DNA of 64,000 bases from Isoetes taiwanensis (taxonomy: Eukaryota > Streptophyta > Lycopodiopsida > Isoetales > Isoetaceae), in NCBI GenBank assembly GCA_021234155.1, contig JAJEKV010000001.1:28165768-28229767 (forward strand). The letters run 5' to 3'. This document shows, piece by piece, positions 1 to 12,514 of this stretch. Below the pieces are notes generated by a model, which saw only the letters and a program-made list of their open reading frames with translations, had not been told where the DNA came from and ran no database searches. Made by a program: the position numbers and the translations under genes. Position 1 is the first letter of the stretch; each line of letters starts with the position of its first letter.

Positions 1-2016
1 ATAATCCCATTCTTACTGGAAGTAATCTGGAGGCAAGTGATTCAAACTCCTTCATAAAATCTGTGTAGATGTTAATTACTTGATCCAATCGCTTTCTTCC
101 TTGCCACCATAGCTGCATGGTTCTTTTTAAATATATGTCTATGGTGCCTAAATTTTCTTCTTCCGTTGCCTCAAGAATGACTTTTTAAGTGCTCATGAAT
201 CCGATAACCTATGTGGACTTTGCGGGGGTAACCTCAAAAAAAAAAGGCACGCCTAACTTTTCCAACGAGCTATGTTTGGATTTCTTGCTTAGTAGAACTT
301 CTTCTTCTCTTAGGTTAAAAATTATTAGTGCAGGTTTTGCGCCATAGAGGAAGTAATGCGTTGTTTTGTACATGCTCTTGATTTGAAGCTGGATTATTTA
401 GTGCTACAGGAGTTCTCATATTCAGCATTTCTTCGCTCATCTATCCTAGTGCAGCTGCAAGTTGCTCCAATTTTCTAATTGTCTCATCCCGAGATTTTGG
501 CATAGGAATATCCATCCGATTGGTGATCAGATAAGCCAAGGTGGTTGCTTTCAAAAATCTCTGATCTGGCTGGTCCCCAATTGAATGCCATAGACTCTGC
601 AATGGTGCAGACTTAAGCTTGGCTCTGATACCGATTGTTACGAGTTACAATAGTAACATGTATTAATCTATCTTCAGCTCACCAATTACTAAATAAGATT
701 CAGATCTTGATAAGAAGTAAGGTAGTTCAACGCTCAACCTGGATCTTTCGAGCTAGGCAACAGTGCAATTTAGACAAGGGAATCTACAACAATTTCAATC
801 TCTCAATTCCCGAGATAATTGGCCGGCAGCTCGGCCTATCGATCCGCCAATTTTCGCAGCTAGCGTAAATTGAAAAACTTCGCCTCGAGACTTGTCATCC
901 AAGAACTATTGTAGTCGGTCCGATTCAACTCCAAGTATTTGTCGCTTCGGTTCTTCTAATGTTGATCGCTATCCACCCTTATATATTCCACATAATAACC
1001 TTATTCTCCTTTTACATAAGCTTTTTGCTAAATTCTGCCCCAAGCCTTTTGAATGGAAAGGTGCCTTTTGAATAAATATCCTGAATCTCTTTGATTAATA
1101 TCTTTTCTAATTTAACTATTGTTGCTTTGCTTTCTCGGATTTCTTTTATCCCATTGATGTCTTTCCTTACCAATAAATTATCCTTACCTAGACTCCCATG
1201 CTAATCCACCAAGACTAGTCTGATATCACACCTCCAAGCTACCATATTCATATCAATCCATCTCATGCTGCGGTTCGGATTGGTAATCCTTCGTCATTAG
1301 TGACACGAGCATTCCTCAAGGACACAACGGCAAAGAATCTCTTCATTGTTTTCCTTGAAAAATTAGAAAGATGGAATTCTTTATCTCGATGAGCTGTCAC
1401 CAGTGTTCTTACTGTTGCCTAGCCATAGTATGGTATTTTCCATCTCCTTTGGGGTAGTCTGACATTGTATCTATGGTAAGCTACCACACTTACTTTCATT
1501 TTCTAAACAAAATTGTATGCTACTATTGTGATGAATGACAAGCTTATCTATCAATCTCTTGGTTTTGTTTATTCCTCGCAATTTCCTCAATCGAGTATAC
1601 AATTTTTGCAACACAAAAATATTTCAGGCATCTGCTCTTCTTCTTCTTCTTTCATGAAGGACATTATATTATGACCGATGGGACCCATGGCTTTGGCTTA
1701 GTAGGGATCAACAATATATATTGAATTGTGACTAGGACGATTGATTTGCTTAGACAATATGTATACACTATGTTTTTGGTCTCATTTATTTTTTTAGTCT
1801 CATTTTTGCACATACTTGGTATAATCTAAAAAGTTGCAGAGTTGCCCCAAATTTCCAAATGTTTTGGCGAAGACAATTGGCTATGGATGCTATTCTAGAC
1901 TTGCCCAGAATTATACGATATGTGCATGCTTGTATTTAGGGTCGTACATTAGTATTTTCGTTCTAGGAAAAGCTTGGATAGGACAAATTTCAAGGACATT
2001 TTTTTTTGTATAGTTC
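1..2016 (-). mobile_element. Ty3-type LTR retroelement, copy 1 (LTR plus start of gag), partial
   Basis: The whole stretch is repeated at 15364-17376, diverging only by small changes. Read on the minus strand it runs LTR, primer-binding site, leader, start of gag; gag leaves the window at base 1. The LTR would begin on the plus strand at TGTTACGAG (636). The last shared bases are about 2016, where the two flanks part at TATTATGAGC. No clean CA terminus or target-site duplication is visible there, so the outer LTR end is uncertain. The gag frame here is broken relative to copy 2 by homopolymer and CTG-site changes. LINE sequence follows directly at the right edge. Confidence 0.75.
618..633 (-). 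promoter_or_regulatory. Primer-binding site for tRNA-iMet
   Basis: The minus strand reads CGGTATCAGAGCCAAG, matching the start expected from the 3' end of plant initiator methionine tRNA (TGGTATCAGAGCC), directly next to the LTR end TAACA. This fixes the orientation and class of the element. Copy 2 has the same site near 15978-15994 in a damaged form lacking the CCA/CTG parts. Confidence 0.8.
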
Positions 2017-3598
2017 TATTATGAGCACCGATAGTTGGGATGAGGAGGTCGACTCAGTTCACCTCCCACTTTATTTGGACATGGTTTGGCAAGCTGCCAG
2101 AACCCCCACTATGCCAGCTCCTCGCCATCCTCAGTTACGACTAGATTATGAGCAGGCAGAGGACTACGCCGAGATGCTCATGGACGCCCTGCCAGCAATT
2201 CTGCGGACCCCCACACTAGAGCAGCAGACAGACCAGTTGACTTCGCTATTACGGGATGCAGCGGACAGGTGCTTTGGCAGACCCCCCCGCGTCGCCGCTC
2301 AGGGACAACAACATTTCCATGTAACCGATGGTTTGATGCGGAGTGTGAAGAACGCAAGTGCCAGCTCTGTCACATTCTGGATCCAGGTACCCGCTTGCAG
2401 GCCACCCGCGCGATCTGCGCCCATCCCGAGGGAGACAAAGGCGGCGGTACCTTACCGGTATCGTCGGGGAGATGTTGACCCTCTTTGGACACTCATCCTC
2501 GAACCTTTTGGCGCGGAGTGCTTGAAGGCCAGCCCGACCCTCTGGGGACATCACACCCCGCGGTGGGAGCGGTGCTGCGGCGGCTCTATGACCCACCCGG
2601 GGGGCGTCGCCCTATACCTCCACAGGATGGCCCCCCATTGGTTCTCGCGGAGGAGGATGTTGTGGAGGGCCTGCAACGGCTGGCTAATGGGAAGGCAGCT
2701 GACCTCGATGGTATGCAGGCCGAGTTACTCAACTGGTGCCAATCCTCACTACCCTGTTCAACAGAGCATTGCAGGAAGGTTTCCCTCGACAATGGACCAC
2801 AAGCAGGGTTGTCCCCATTCACAAGGCACACTGTCTGGCCAATTACCGGACGATCATGGTCAGTTCAGTATTTGCCAAACTGTTGGCTGGCATTCTCGAG
2901 CAATAGTTGACCCGCTGGGCAGAGGCAGCAGATGTGCGAGCCCTCACACAAGCAGGCTTTAGACCCCGCCACTCAACGATTGACCATATCTTTACTTTAC
3001 GGGCGATTGAAGATACCGGAACCATCGGCGGGGACTTGTATTGCCGCTTTGGGACTTCGCGAAGGCTTTTGATACGGTCCCCCTGAAAAAGCTATGGGCT
3101 AGATGCGTCAATGGCTGCCGGGCGCCAGGCGTAATGCCATATACAAGTTGTATGAGAGTTGTTTTGGCGGGGATGCGGTAAACGGTCCAAGCATTCACCA
3201 GTAGTATCGGAGTCCAGCAGGGCTGCCCCCTCTCACCAACACTTTTTGGCCTCTACATTGATCAGTTAGAGCCCTGGCTTACTGAGCATGGGGGGGATGG
3301 CATACAGCTTTTGCACGCGGTCATCCGCCAGCTCATCTATGCGGACGATATTGACCTTCTGGCCCACACCCCAGAAGCTATGCAGTCTCATCTGGATGCC
3401 CTAGACACATTCTGTCAGGCTACAGACATGCGCGTGAATTTGGCCAAGACCAGGGTGGTTCTCATATCCTCTTCACGCCACCCCATGCCTCCTGCACTCA
3501 CATATCGGGGACAGCCTGTGGAGGTCACGCCCACCTACAAGTACCTAGGGGTGGAGTTCCCCTCCTCGCCTGTTGGGGCGTCCATCCGCTATGGGTGA
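2006..3598 (+). pseudogene. LINE ORF2 reverse transcriptase, frameshifted
   Basis: Open pieces at 2006-2962, 2485-2910 and 3311-3598 together cover the RT fingers to thumb. The 95-residue piece at 3311 holds LIYADDIDLLAHTPEAMQSH, the active-site YxDD of non-LTR reverse transcriptases, and the downstream YLGVEF motif. The QGCPLSP motif lies just upstream in the same frame after a stop. Several frame changes are needed to read the whole domain, so this copy is dead or the sequence carries errors. The enzyme would copy the element RNA at the nicked target. Confidence 0.8.
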
Positions 3599-4715
3599 CA
3601 ATGACCGAAAGCGCTTTATGCCATGCGAGAACAACGACCACCCGTGCGAGCTCTATGATTGGGGCCATCGGGCCACATCGCTTTGACCGGTCGAGCCCGC
3701 CCTTCCAGCATGGGGTCGAGGTTTGGGGCCCTGGGTCTGCCTCTTTGGCGACTGGAATGACTTGGAGCAAAAGTGGTAAGGCATTTTGGCACGCGCACTT
3801 GGGTGAAACCTTCCCCCTATCGATTCTACCGCAGAAACTGGATTCTTGCCGCCGGCAATTTGATAGACACATTGTCTATTTTCGAAAGTGGTTAATATGG
3901 GTGATGCTCGACTCCCTTTTGGCTTACTGGCGGGCAATGGGCCCGCAGCCGCTCGACCTCGTTGGAGGGAAGAGAGATCGATGGTTCGCCAGATGGATGG
4001 AGCGTCACGAGCACAGTGCGTGGGGACACCGAGGCCGATCGTGGCGATACTGCGGGGAGTATCCGGGCGCTTTTTGCTTCCTTGGCAAGCTCGGGACCCC
4101 CGACGCTCTAGAGCAGGTCAAAACGCCCATTACAAGGAGCACATCAACCCCGTGTAAGCCCGAGGCCCAGCAGCTCTACTACGCATTCCCGGCTGCCCTC
4201 AAAAGCGCTTGACTCATTGCCTCTTTCAGCATTGCCCATCATCTTCGTGATCGAGATGGGCGGGTGGATTAAGGAGCCCCGCCAGACACGGGCTCTGTCG
4301 GTCTTTGCCAAACCGGGTGCCATTGAGGATGAGTCTCACACTTTCCAGAGTTGCCCAAATTGATCGGATCCGGGCGATACGCCCCTTAGTGCGGCCGGAC
4401 TTGCCCCTACATTTGCCGATGAACACACCGTCCGTCGATCGTGCTCCGGGGTCATACATTGAGGTACCGGATCCGTGAGCTCACCTTTGCCCCCTTTGGC
4501 TGCCGTTGATCAAGCACTCACTGGTGCGGTGCATGATTGTATATATTTGTGTGTTTTGCATTTTGTATATTGGAGCGGTTTGTCGTCGGTGATTCATTCG
4601 TCCACGGTTTTCCCTCGAAAACCCTTCGGGTGGGGGTTTTTAATCCGGGTAGTAATCCACTTGCTTTGCTTTTTGTATTGGGTCCCATAGACCGATTGGT
4701 CTCCGTGGATGATAA

Positions 4716-4805
4716 AAATACCTTCCTCCCTCCCTCCCTCCCCCCCCTCCCCCCCCTTCCCTCCCTCCCTCCCTCCCTCCCTTCCTCCCTCCCTTCCTTC
4801 CTTCA
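4716..4805 (+). repeat. CCCT/CCTT simple repeat (LINE 3' tail)
   Basis: A run of CCTC, CCCT and CCTT units directly after the LINE 3' hairpin. The second family member at 23.7 kb ends in a different repeat (TTCTA units) at the same place, so this is the element tail and not an independent microsatellite. Confidence 0.85.
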
Positions 4806-4915
4806 ACCAAACTAGTTGTCCAAAACAAAACAAATAGTAGTTGACTATGGCCAGTCGACATTCATCATCTACAAGCTCAACCAAAAAATTTAGATGATTT
4901 CTCGATTTATACGTG

Positions 4916-5170
4916 CCATGTATGATTGGAGGCTCCTATGATTTTGAAGTATGAAATATGAGTTCGTCTAGTGTTTTGTTGGAATATCGAACTTCTATAC
5001 GGCTTCGCCTAAGGGTTTAGAATATGAAATACGGGGGCTCAAACCTCTACCAAAATAATTCAATGTCATAATAAAGCTACTTTTATAACCAATGAGCTAA
5101 GATAAGTATGATTTATCTGCGTTTCGAGATAAGCAGATAAATCCGCTTCTTGAGGCTAGTTGATGTGGCC
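4916..5170. repeat. Dispersed repeat, two modules
   Basis: Bases 4916-5063 recur in diverged form at 13650-13800 (shared GGCTCCTATGATTTTGAAGT and CCTAAGGGTTTAGAA). Bases 5104-5168 recur at 12227-12291 and include a short hairpin, GATTTATCTGC facing GCAGATAAATC. No coding potential is seen. These are probably pieces of one non-coding element broken up by later insertions. Confidence 0.6.
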
Positions 5171-5950
5171 CCCTATCACTCATATGTAATGCAGTTTCAT
5201 TTTTTTCATTTCATATTTTGTTTGATCTAATTTCGTTGCAAATGATTTTCATGCCGACACGTGTTACCTATTTCTGTTCGCATATAATTTCTTTCGTCAA
5301 AATAACAGTGGAAGGACACGTTGCGATTTAGGCATTTATGGCAGATTAGGCATTTATGACGGACAGATGCATTTATTGCCGCCATGCATTTATTACGGCC
5401 GACGTCCGCCATAGCCAGGCCTGTGCTTGAACTTCGGCGCCTGGTTTTGAAGCAGAAGACGTGGTCGGACTGCAGAAACTAGGGCCTAGGTTTCATCTTC
5501 CGGCACGCATCAAGCAGATTTAGGTTCGAGTTCTTGAATGATTGAACGAAAACCAGAAGCCTAAAATCGCTACTTGCGGTTGAAGTATAAAATTTGGAAG
5601 TATAAAAGGTTGGATTAAGCTACTTGCGGTTGTGGTGGTTATTTGGATAACCTCTGCGAAGTTACAGCGAGTAATCCGGAGAAGGTTCCTAATTTTTTGA
5701 GGGAACCCTTTGTTTTTCTCTTTACGCTTGCAAAAAAAAAGCTCATTGAATTAATCCTGCAGAGTCTTTGAGCGGCCGCTTGCAAAAGGAAGCGTGCAAA
5801 ACTTCTTGGCCGAAGCACAATGAAGCCCGATCCGGCAAAGGTTCGGTGAAGCCCTATTATCCGAAGCCCTATTATCGTAAATAAGGCATAAACCGAAGCC
5901 CCGCCCACGTTTTTTCGGCGAAAAGATCCATAGCCGCTTCCGGCCCACGT
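5171..5950. other. No gene recognised
   Basis: Mixed low-complexity DNA. A short duplication of TAAGCTACTTGCGGTTG type sequence is seen near 5565-5635. Short open frames on the minus strand have no recognisable domain. Confidence 0.5.
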
Positions 5951-5956
5951 TCATCC

Positions 5957-6415
5957 GGAGTGTTTTCACGAATCCGTTGCCAATCCCTCACGGAAAGCCG
6001 GGTTGCCAATCCAATCCGACCCCTTAGTCGACATAGCCATAGCCCGGAATCTCGCGACTTTGCTTTATACGGACCGCGGATGTGCATCGTTTCTGGATCG
6101 GTTCAATGCCAGAAGCAGGGAGCAGACATCAACAACAGCTTCATCTGGCGACGCCCCTGCTTTGCAAGGTAAACTTTGTGTTTAATATAAACTCTGTTGT
6201 TTCTTGATTTCTGCATGTGATATGATATGCTTTTAGAGAGACAGAGCCACAGTTCTGGGCAAAAACCAGCATTAGTTGTTGGAGTTGGCAAGTTCCAGTG
6301 TTTGCAAGATGTATTTCGGGCAAGAGATTTGGGGCCCCATTTGGAGTACAGATGCAGGCAATTGGCGACTCTATATGAGACAAATCGAGCCTCTGTATTA
6401 AGCAGGGCTTTGTGA
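5957..6415 (+). other. Possible two-exon fragment of an unrecognised gene
   Basis: An open stretch ends at GCTTTGCAAG followed by GTAAACTT (a good 5' splice site, about 6169). A pyrimidine-containing TGATATGCTTTTAG (about 6235) could be the 3' splice site. The following open stretch reads through GVGKFQCLQDVFRARDL to a stop at about 6413. The two stretches resemble exons by composition only. I do not recognise the product and no start codon is convincing. Confidence 0.25.
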
Positions 6416-6892
6416 TCTCAGCAGACAAGATGTTTGCACGTCTATATCTTCATATTACTCCGGTAGGAAATCAAGGTAAGTTCCACTTTTACACAGAATG
6501 AAAACAAACTTCATTGATTTAATCTCATTGAATTGATTTATTCAGGTGAAGCAAACTTTTTTACACCGTCATTTGTCACGGTCGGGACTTTCTGTCCAAT
6601 AAACAACATGTTTTATGCACAAAGGGCCATTTTAACAATAAATTCTTCCTTTCCCGGGATGTATCTAAGTGGGAGTGAGAAGTGGAAAGTATGGTGGAAA
6701 TTTAGTAGATATTGTCCTATGCTAGAAATAGATGATGAGAGATTTGCCATGATGATCTGATAGACAACTGAATTTATCTTTCCAATCTGTGTATGTATTA
6801 TTGTCCCTAATCCAATTGAATGAACAACAAATCTTTTCCATTGGTGAAGACTATGCCTCAAAATTTTGTTCATGACCTTTTCTTCCTTACTC

Positions 6893-6943
6893 GAGTCTCC
6901 ACCTGAAGAAAGGTCGCAGAGTCTCCACCTGAAGAAAGGTTGC
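6893..6943. repeat. Short tandem duplication (two 25-bp units)
   Basis: GAGTCTCCACCTGAAGAAAG occurs twice in a row, followed by GTCGC in the first unit and GTTGC in the second. The surrounding 6430-7280 is AT-rich and shows no gene. Confidence 0.8.
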
Positions 6944-7279
6944 GACCGAGTAGGAGTTTAAGGTTATCTATGGTAAGAAACAATAATGCTGAATGGATGG
7001 TTTTAAGGACAATCCTCTTAAATTTGTTAAAACAATGACATGACAGCAGCTCTACCATATAGAAATATCATGTTATGACTGCCAATAATACCTAGATGCA
7101 TTGATGATTTGGGTAATTTAGCATTCTTTTATTAGCTCCTTTCAGCCTATTTCTCCTATAGTATTGTAATATCGTGTTATAGGGATATATATATGGTCTA
7201 TAGAATTATATCCTATATATGATGACTCCATGGTCTTATAACCACCATCGGCACGCTTGAAAGCATGATATTGGCGGAG

Positions 7280-8740
7280 AACAATTTATATCGCATGTTC
7301 TGAATCCATAGCCATAGCAGACCACATCACTGGTATGTGACTAGAGGCAAGGGGTTGAGAAAGAGAAACGTTCGCGGCGGCCTTGGGCCGCCGCGATAAG
7401 TTTCTTGTAGTATTTAAGTGTGTTTCCTCCTCGTTTGTCTCTATCAGCCGTTTTTCGAGCCTCTCCTCCTTTGGTCGCTTGTTCCTCCCTTCGTCGCCTT
7501 CTCTTGGTGCTTGTCCTCCTCCCAGTTCGTGACGACAGCACTCCTTCCCAGCGGGGCTATGGTTGGTTCGCAGGAGTTTGGTCCGTTCTTGGATGCGGCT
7601 TGTTGCGTGCGCTTTGCTGTAAGTCTCGCTGGTCCTTCTGGTGTTTGGCTTGAACCCTCTACCATTAGGCTCTGCTTGCCGTTCTTCGGGCCACATCCGT
7701 TCACCCGGTTTTAGAATTTTGCTTCAGTGGGTTTCGGATTTTGCTTCAGTAGGATTTTGCTTTAGTAGGGTTTCGGATTTGGCTTCAGTGGTTGGGTTGC
7801 TCGTTTCTGGTGGATGGATGAGGGTCCCTCTAGTTTTGCTTTGCTTCGTTGCCCATTTTTAGTTTGCGGAGTTTTTTCCCTGCAAGAGTAGCCTGCTTCT
7901 GCCTCCCAGAGTGTCCCTGTTGTGTTTCACCTGATTGGGTCAGGTTTGGCAGGCTCTCGCTGCCCTGAGTGCTCTGCTGGGTTGTTCCCGGGCTGGCCGC
8001 GGGTTTTCCCCTTCTTCTGCTCGGTTGGACCCGGCCTTCTTTGCCTGGCTGCGCTTGGGCAGACCCATGAGCTGAGCGGGATCCCCCTGGCAGGATTTTG
8101 CTGTAGGTGTTGGTATCTGGGGCAGTTCCTGGCCCTGGGCGACCGATCTCTTGCAAATTGCTGTGTCTGCGTGTTATCTCTAACCTCTCTGTGCAGCCAG
8201 TCAATCAGTGCATATCTAGTACCTGGCTGGGAGCGGCGGGTTGTTGGGCTCCCCTGCAGAGGCTCTGCTCTTACCCGGTGCCTTTAGGCTTGTTGGGATG
8301 CAATCTATTTGTGAGTTGGTTGGTTTCTTTTGCTCTTGTTTACAGTCGAAGATTTTGTCTTGAGCGGTCTGTGCCACACCTTGCCCTGCTCTCCTTTGCT
8401 TCATAGTTCCCCAGCTCCCCCCTTGCGTCTGCAGGTCTGCACCCCCGTCCTGTCCTGGTGCTTCCCCCTTTCTGTGCGAATTGGAGTCCCCGCCTCTTTT
8501 TTCAGTCTCCTGTTTTCTCCCTCTGGGTTTGGCCTCGGTTTCTTCTGCTCCATGTTTCTACAATTTTGTTGTTTTGCTTAAGCTCTGGGGTTTGTTTCTC
8601 CCTCCTAGTACACATCCTATTAAGTTTGTTATTGTAACTCTTAAGTTAATGCCAGCTTTGCCTGTTAAGACCTGTTTTTTCACGAGTGTTAAGCTGAAGT
8701 TTCAGTGTGTAGTTTCTAGGCATCTCGCATTTGTTCAGGT
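7280..8740. other. Pyrimidine-rich non-coding region with short repeats
   Basis: The many overlapping open frames on both strands reflect C/T-rich composition, not genes; none shows a domain. Bases 7405-7480 recur at 12295-12370 (shared TTTCCTCCTCGTTTGTCTCT). A tandem run of TTTTGCTTCAGTGGGTTTCGGA-like units sits at about 7718-7795. Confidence 0.55.
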
Positions 8741-10050
8741 CTGATGCAGTAGCAGTAGTGCTTTACCTTGGGCTATGGTTCCATCCGTTGTGGGAACCTG
8801 TGGCATAATATTTTCATTTGTGAGTTGCAAATAGCTATAGGTGGAGCTATAGTGATGTTTGATCCGAGCTTTACCATATGGACCTTCCTGCACCATTTTC
8901 CTTAGGATCTTTTCCATCCTTGTGCATCTATTACCTTAGTCATAAGCAAGCGAGTTCGTGTAAATGTTTTACTTTGCTGCATTGCTATTATTGGAACTGG
9001 GCATCAGCGGCAGTCGCTTCCAAGCAAGTCATGTGGTTCAACCTGGTCTAAGTTGGTACACGGTATGGATACGGGTTGAAGCCTTGGAGCAATCCAGTTT
9101 TTTTTTTTCGTTTCGGTTGGTTGTTACTTGAAAGCTTGGTGTTCGTTTCCTTGAGGTTTGGCATTTTTCTGGTCATGCGTTTCCTTTATTCCATCTCTTG
9201 GCATCTTTTTCCCCTTCATGTTTTTAGATCTGATGGATAGTTAGTGGGCCTACTTTCTCCTGCTAGAGTTTAACATAGCTAGAGTTAATGTATTTGTGCA
9301 ACTTATTTGTGAATAGCTTTGGAACGGCTTTGTCTTCGCCTGGTGTTATTTGGAGGTAATGTTTGGTTATTGCAGAGGGGTATGGACTTGTAATTGGGTT
9401 CATCAGATGCCAAAGTCATTTCCTTGCTTCATTTCCATAAAATAACTTCGCCATGTTCAGTAATAGCTTTTGTAAGTGTGGACAACACATGATATTTTGT
9501 AGGATGTTGTATTCGTACCATGATATGGCAAGTACTTTTCTTGTTCGTTGGAGAATCTGATGCAGCAAGATTTAGAGGCTTCATAATATAGAATCCCGGT
9601 GTTCTGGAGAGTTGGGGTTCAAACTGAAGGTTTTAATGTTTGTGCAGCCGAATTTAATAGTCCCTGCGTATATGTCGAATTCAGTAAGCCTACTAGTTGT
9701 CTATTGTTGTTTTGCTGGCTTTTGAGTAAGTTGAAAGTAATTGGTATTTGAGCATGTATTGAGAGTGATTTGTACTTGAGTATTGTAAGTGTTTTTGATT
9801 TAGCTGATCTACGAAGTCTATGTTGGGCTATGGAGAACTAATTGGAAACAACATGGACATGTAGTTTTTTGTTGTAGATTGTATGTTTGCGCATGTAGCT
9901 AGGACCTTTTCAGTGTATTCATTCTTCCTTAAGGCACGGGCCCTTACAATGCAAAGGTTTCAAATTTCAAGTTAGCTCTTACTTGCCTTTTCTCGCCTTT
10001 ACTAGAATTGTATGGCATTACCAATTATAGACTTGCATGGGCCGGTTTTT
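8741..10050. other. T/G-rich intergenic DNA, nothing recognised
   Basis: No open frame of note. Strong strand asymmetry (T and G rich on plus) continues into the long-period array that follows. A short duplication, GAGCATTTGTAGGAGCTAGA, is seen at about 10052-10101. Confidence 0.5.
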
Positions 10051-12060
10051 AGAGCATTTGTAGGAGCTAGATTTATTAGAGAGCATTTGTAGGAGCTAGA
10101 TTTAAAGAGGATTAGTCAGTTTTCTATTTGCTTAAGGTGGGTATTTTAGTTGGTTTCTTTTGCTTATATGTGGATATGACGGCAAAACTGCCTGTGAGTT
10201 ATCAAGGATTTTTAGAGGGCTTTTATGCATGTTTTCAAGCATTATACTTAATCTAGGTGTTGTGGCTTTTGTTAACGTCCAATTTCGTTATTTTCTTGAG
10301 CCCTTTTGAGTAGCAGAGCATGGCATATTTTGTTGGTGGTACTTGCAAGGCAGATTCACAAGATATTTAGCAAGATATTTAGCAGGTTGTCGAGGTACAA
10401 GATCACTAAATTTTGTGGGGCTCAGTTTATTCAGTGTGAGTGATGGTTTCGCAATGAAGGTTACTCCTTCGTAGAATTTATAGACATCCAGTTTCTCTCT
10501 TTACAAGAGTTGGTTGGTCTAGGTAGATTTAATTGACTACCTTTGGATTCAATGTTAGCATTGCGACTTTGGAAGGACCCTTGTATGTGCTGGTTGGTTG
10601 AAACTTACGGTGTTTAGTTGGTTGACTATTGAAGTTGTCGAGCTTTTCGTTTTTTTCAATAAGCGTGCCATAGGTTATAAGTCATGTTCTATTGTGTGCA
10701 CTTCCTTTCATTTTTAGAGAATAGACATTTGAATCCATATCCCAAGTTGCCTTTTTCTAGGAGTGATTTCGTCGCATAGGGTTTTTTGTTTTTCCCTCTT
10801 ATACATGTTTCCTATCACTTATTTGGAGGGCACCAGCTTTGGAGGGCTCCTATTTGCATTATCCTTTGAGTCACACATTTGGGGATTGCCCTTTAGGTTT
10901 TAGACTTTGGACGATGTTTGGCGGATGTTACTGACTTTAGTTGTGGAAATATGGTGGAAAGCTCGTTTGCAGGTTTGGATCTATAATTTGGTGAATCTCA
11001 TTTTGTTGCGCACTGGTCGGTCCTATTTGTGTGAGTCCTTTGTGGGAGTTCGGTTGCTTATTTTTGCAAACTTCTCAAGTTTTATTGTGGTGTTTTCATG
11101 CTTTAAGTTTGCATTGTTTGATTCTCTGCTCGGATTTATGAGTTTTGACGTTTCCATTTGAAGTTCATAAGGTGTATATATTTGTTAGCTTAGGGCTGTA
11201 TAGTGTCATTGTTGCAACGGTTGGTCGGCATATGAGAGGCATAATCGGATGTCTTGTGAGTTAACGCGATTAGGATTGCATCTTCAAGGACCCTTGAATG
11301 AGCTGTTTACTTTATCCATGGAGGTTTTGAAGTTGTTAAGCTCATTAGTTGATTGCTTGCTCTTGTGTCCTTGCTCATTTACATGTTGGTAGAGCGGTTC
11401 ATATCCTCTTTTGGTGTTGTTAGTTGTTTAATCTGCCTTTGCCTCATGCTCTCAATTTTTGCACTCAAACTCGTGTTACGTCTTTCTTCCTTTAGGTTTG
11501 AACTTTGATTGATGTTTTGGTCGAGGTTACTTGACTTTGAGTATGTAAGTTCTTGGTGAAGGAGCTCCTTTGCATGTGTGGATCTATAATTTCATCTTTT
11601 GTTAGTTCCCATTTGTGCAAGTCCTTTGTACGTGTCTAGTTGCCCTGCTTTGCAAACTTCTCAATTGTTGTGGTGTTTTCATGCTTTGTTTGAAGGGTAA
11701 GGATGCTCTCTTCTTGAATTTATAGGTTTAGATGTTCCCATTTGTATTTCATAGGGCGTAATTGTTTGTTAGCTTAGGACAATTTAGTGTCATCTTTGCA
11801 ACAGTTGGCTGGCACATAAGAAGCATAATCTGATGTCTTGAGTTTTAAATGCCCTTAAGATTGCATCTTTCTAGAACCCTTGAATGAGTTGGTTTTGAGG
11901 GTGTTTACTCTGACCATGGCGGTTTTAAAGTTATTATCGCCAATGTGTAGATCGCTTGCTCTTAGCCCCTTTTACTTGTTGGTAGAGAGTTTCCTTTGAT
12001 TCTATAGTTTTAAGTTGTGGCATTGAATCCTTTCTTCTTTGTTGTATATGCTTAAGTGTT
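10050..12060. repeat. Diverged long-period tandem array (units of about 600-720 bp)
   Basis: Landmarks recur in order. GGACCCTTG(A/T)ATG-type sequence is at about 10577 and 11288, with the related CTAGAACCCTTGAATGAG at about 11874. GTTTGGATCTATAATTT or GTGTGGATCTATAATTTC is at about 10973 and 11577. TTGTTAGCTTAGG is at about 11183 and 11768. The spacing is about 590-720 bp. Units are heavily diverged and T/G-rich. No coding sense found; the 84-residue open frame at 10907-11161 is a composition effect. Confidence 0.65.
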
Positions 12061-12173
12061 GGTATTGAGAAGCTATTGGCCTTCATAACAACCCCTTTGT
12101 CATTACCTTGTTAGGGTTGTTGAACTCTGTGAGATGCGGTCATTAAGTTCTTTCTTTTCTGCCTCTTTTTTTC

Positions 12174-12370
12174 AGCATGGTTGTTTGGTGTTGTCGGTTT
12201 TACATTGAGTGCAACTAGGCTCTAGAAGTATGATTTATCTGCGTTTGAGATAAGCGGATAAATCCGCTTCTTGAGCTAGTTGATGTAACCCCCATAGTAT
12301 TTAAGTGTGTTTCCTCCTCGTTTGTCTCTATCGGCCGTTTTTGAGCCTCTCCTCCTTTGGTCGCTTGTTC
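12174..12370. repeat. Junction of three dispersed repeat modules
   Basis: 12174-12229 (CAGCATGGTTGTTTGGTGTT) recurs at 13358-13412. 12227-12291 recurs at 5104-5168. 12295-12370 recurs at 7405-7480. Side by side here, they suggest a longer element of which the other sites are separated parts. Confidence 0.65.
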
Positions 12371-12514
12371 CCCACCCCTCCCACCCTCTTGTACCTTTGC
12401 GTGCCTTATGGTTCTTAGGTGTCTCTTTGTTTGGTTACTAGTTCTGTGTTGTCATTTCTTTGTTGTTACAGAGGTAGCACCGTTAAATATTGTTCTTGGT
12501 CTTGAGTTCTTTTG

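Larger units (their letters stand above)
2006..4805 (+). mobile_element. 5'-truncated LINE (family 1) with reverse transcriptase, 3' hairpin and CCCT tail
   Basis: A non-LTR retrotransposon relic. Reading frames along the strand give a linker region, then reverse transcriptase pieces: GLQRLANGKAADLDGMQAE (about 2665-2725), GVQQGCPLSPTLFGLYIDQ (about 3207-3265), IYADDIDLL with the catalytic YADD (about 3340), and NLAKTRVV with KYLGVEF further on. A C-terminal stretch (EPRQTRALSV...EDESHTFQSCP, about 4275-4360) aligns with the zinc-finger-like tail of the second copy at 23.2 kb. The 3' UTR ends with a near-palindrome GACCGATTGGTC at about 4689, then an irregular CCCT/CCTT simple repeat of about 80 bp (4721-4805). 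Several frameshifts; no endonuclease domain remains. The 5' edge abuts the LTR copy. Confidence 0.85.

Noticed and set aside
2249-2596. 115-codon minus-strand frame inside the LINE
   Set aside because: It is a shadow of the plus-strand LINE coding region.
4537-4884. Open frames rich in Pro/Ser or Gly/Glu/Arg across the CCCT repeat
   Set aside because: They only translate the simple repeat in the LINE tail.
7286-8581. Cluster of overlapping open frames of 60-136 codons on both strands
   Set aside because: C/T-rich composition lowers stop frequency; no frame has a domain, a good start context or splice-site partners.
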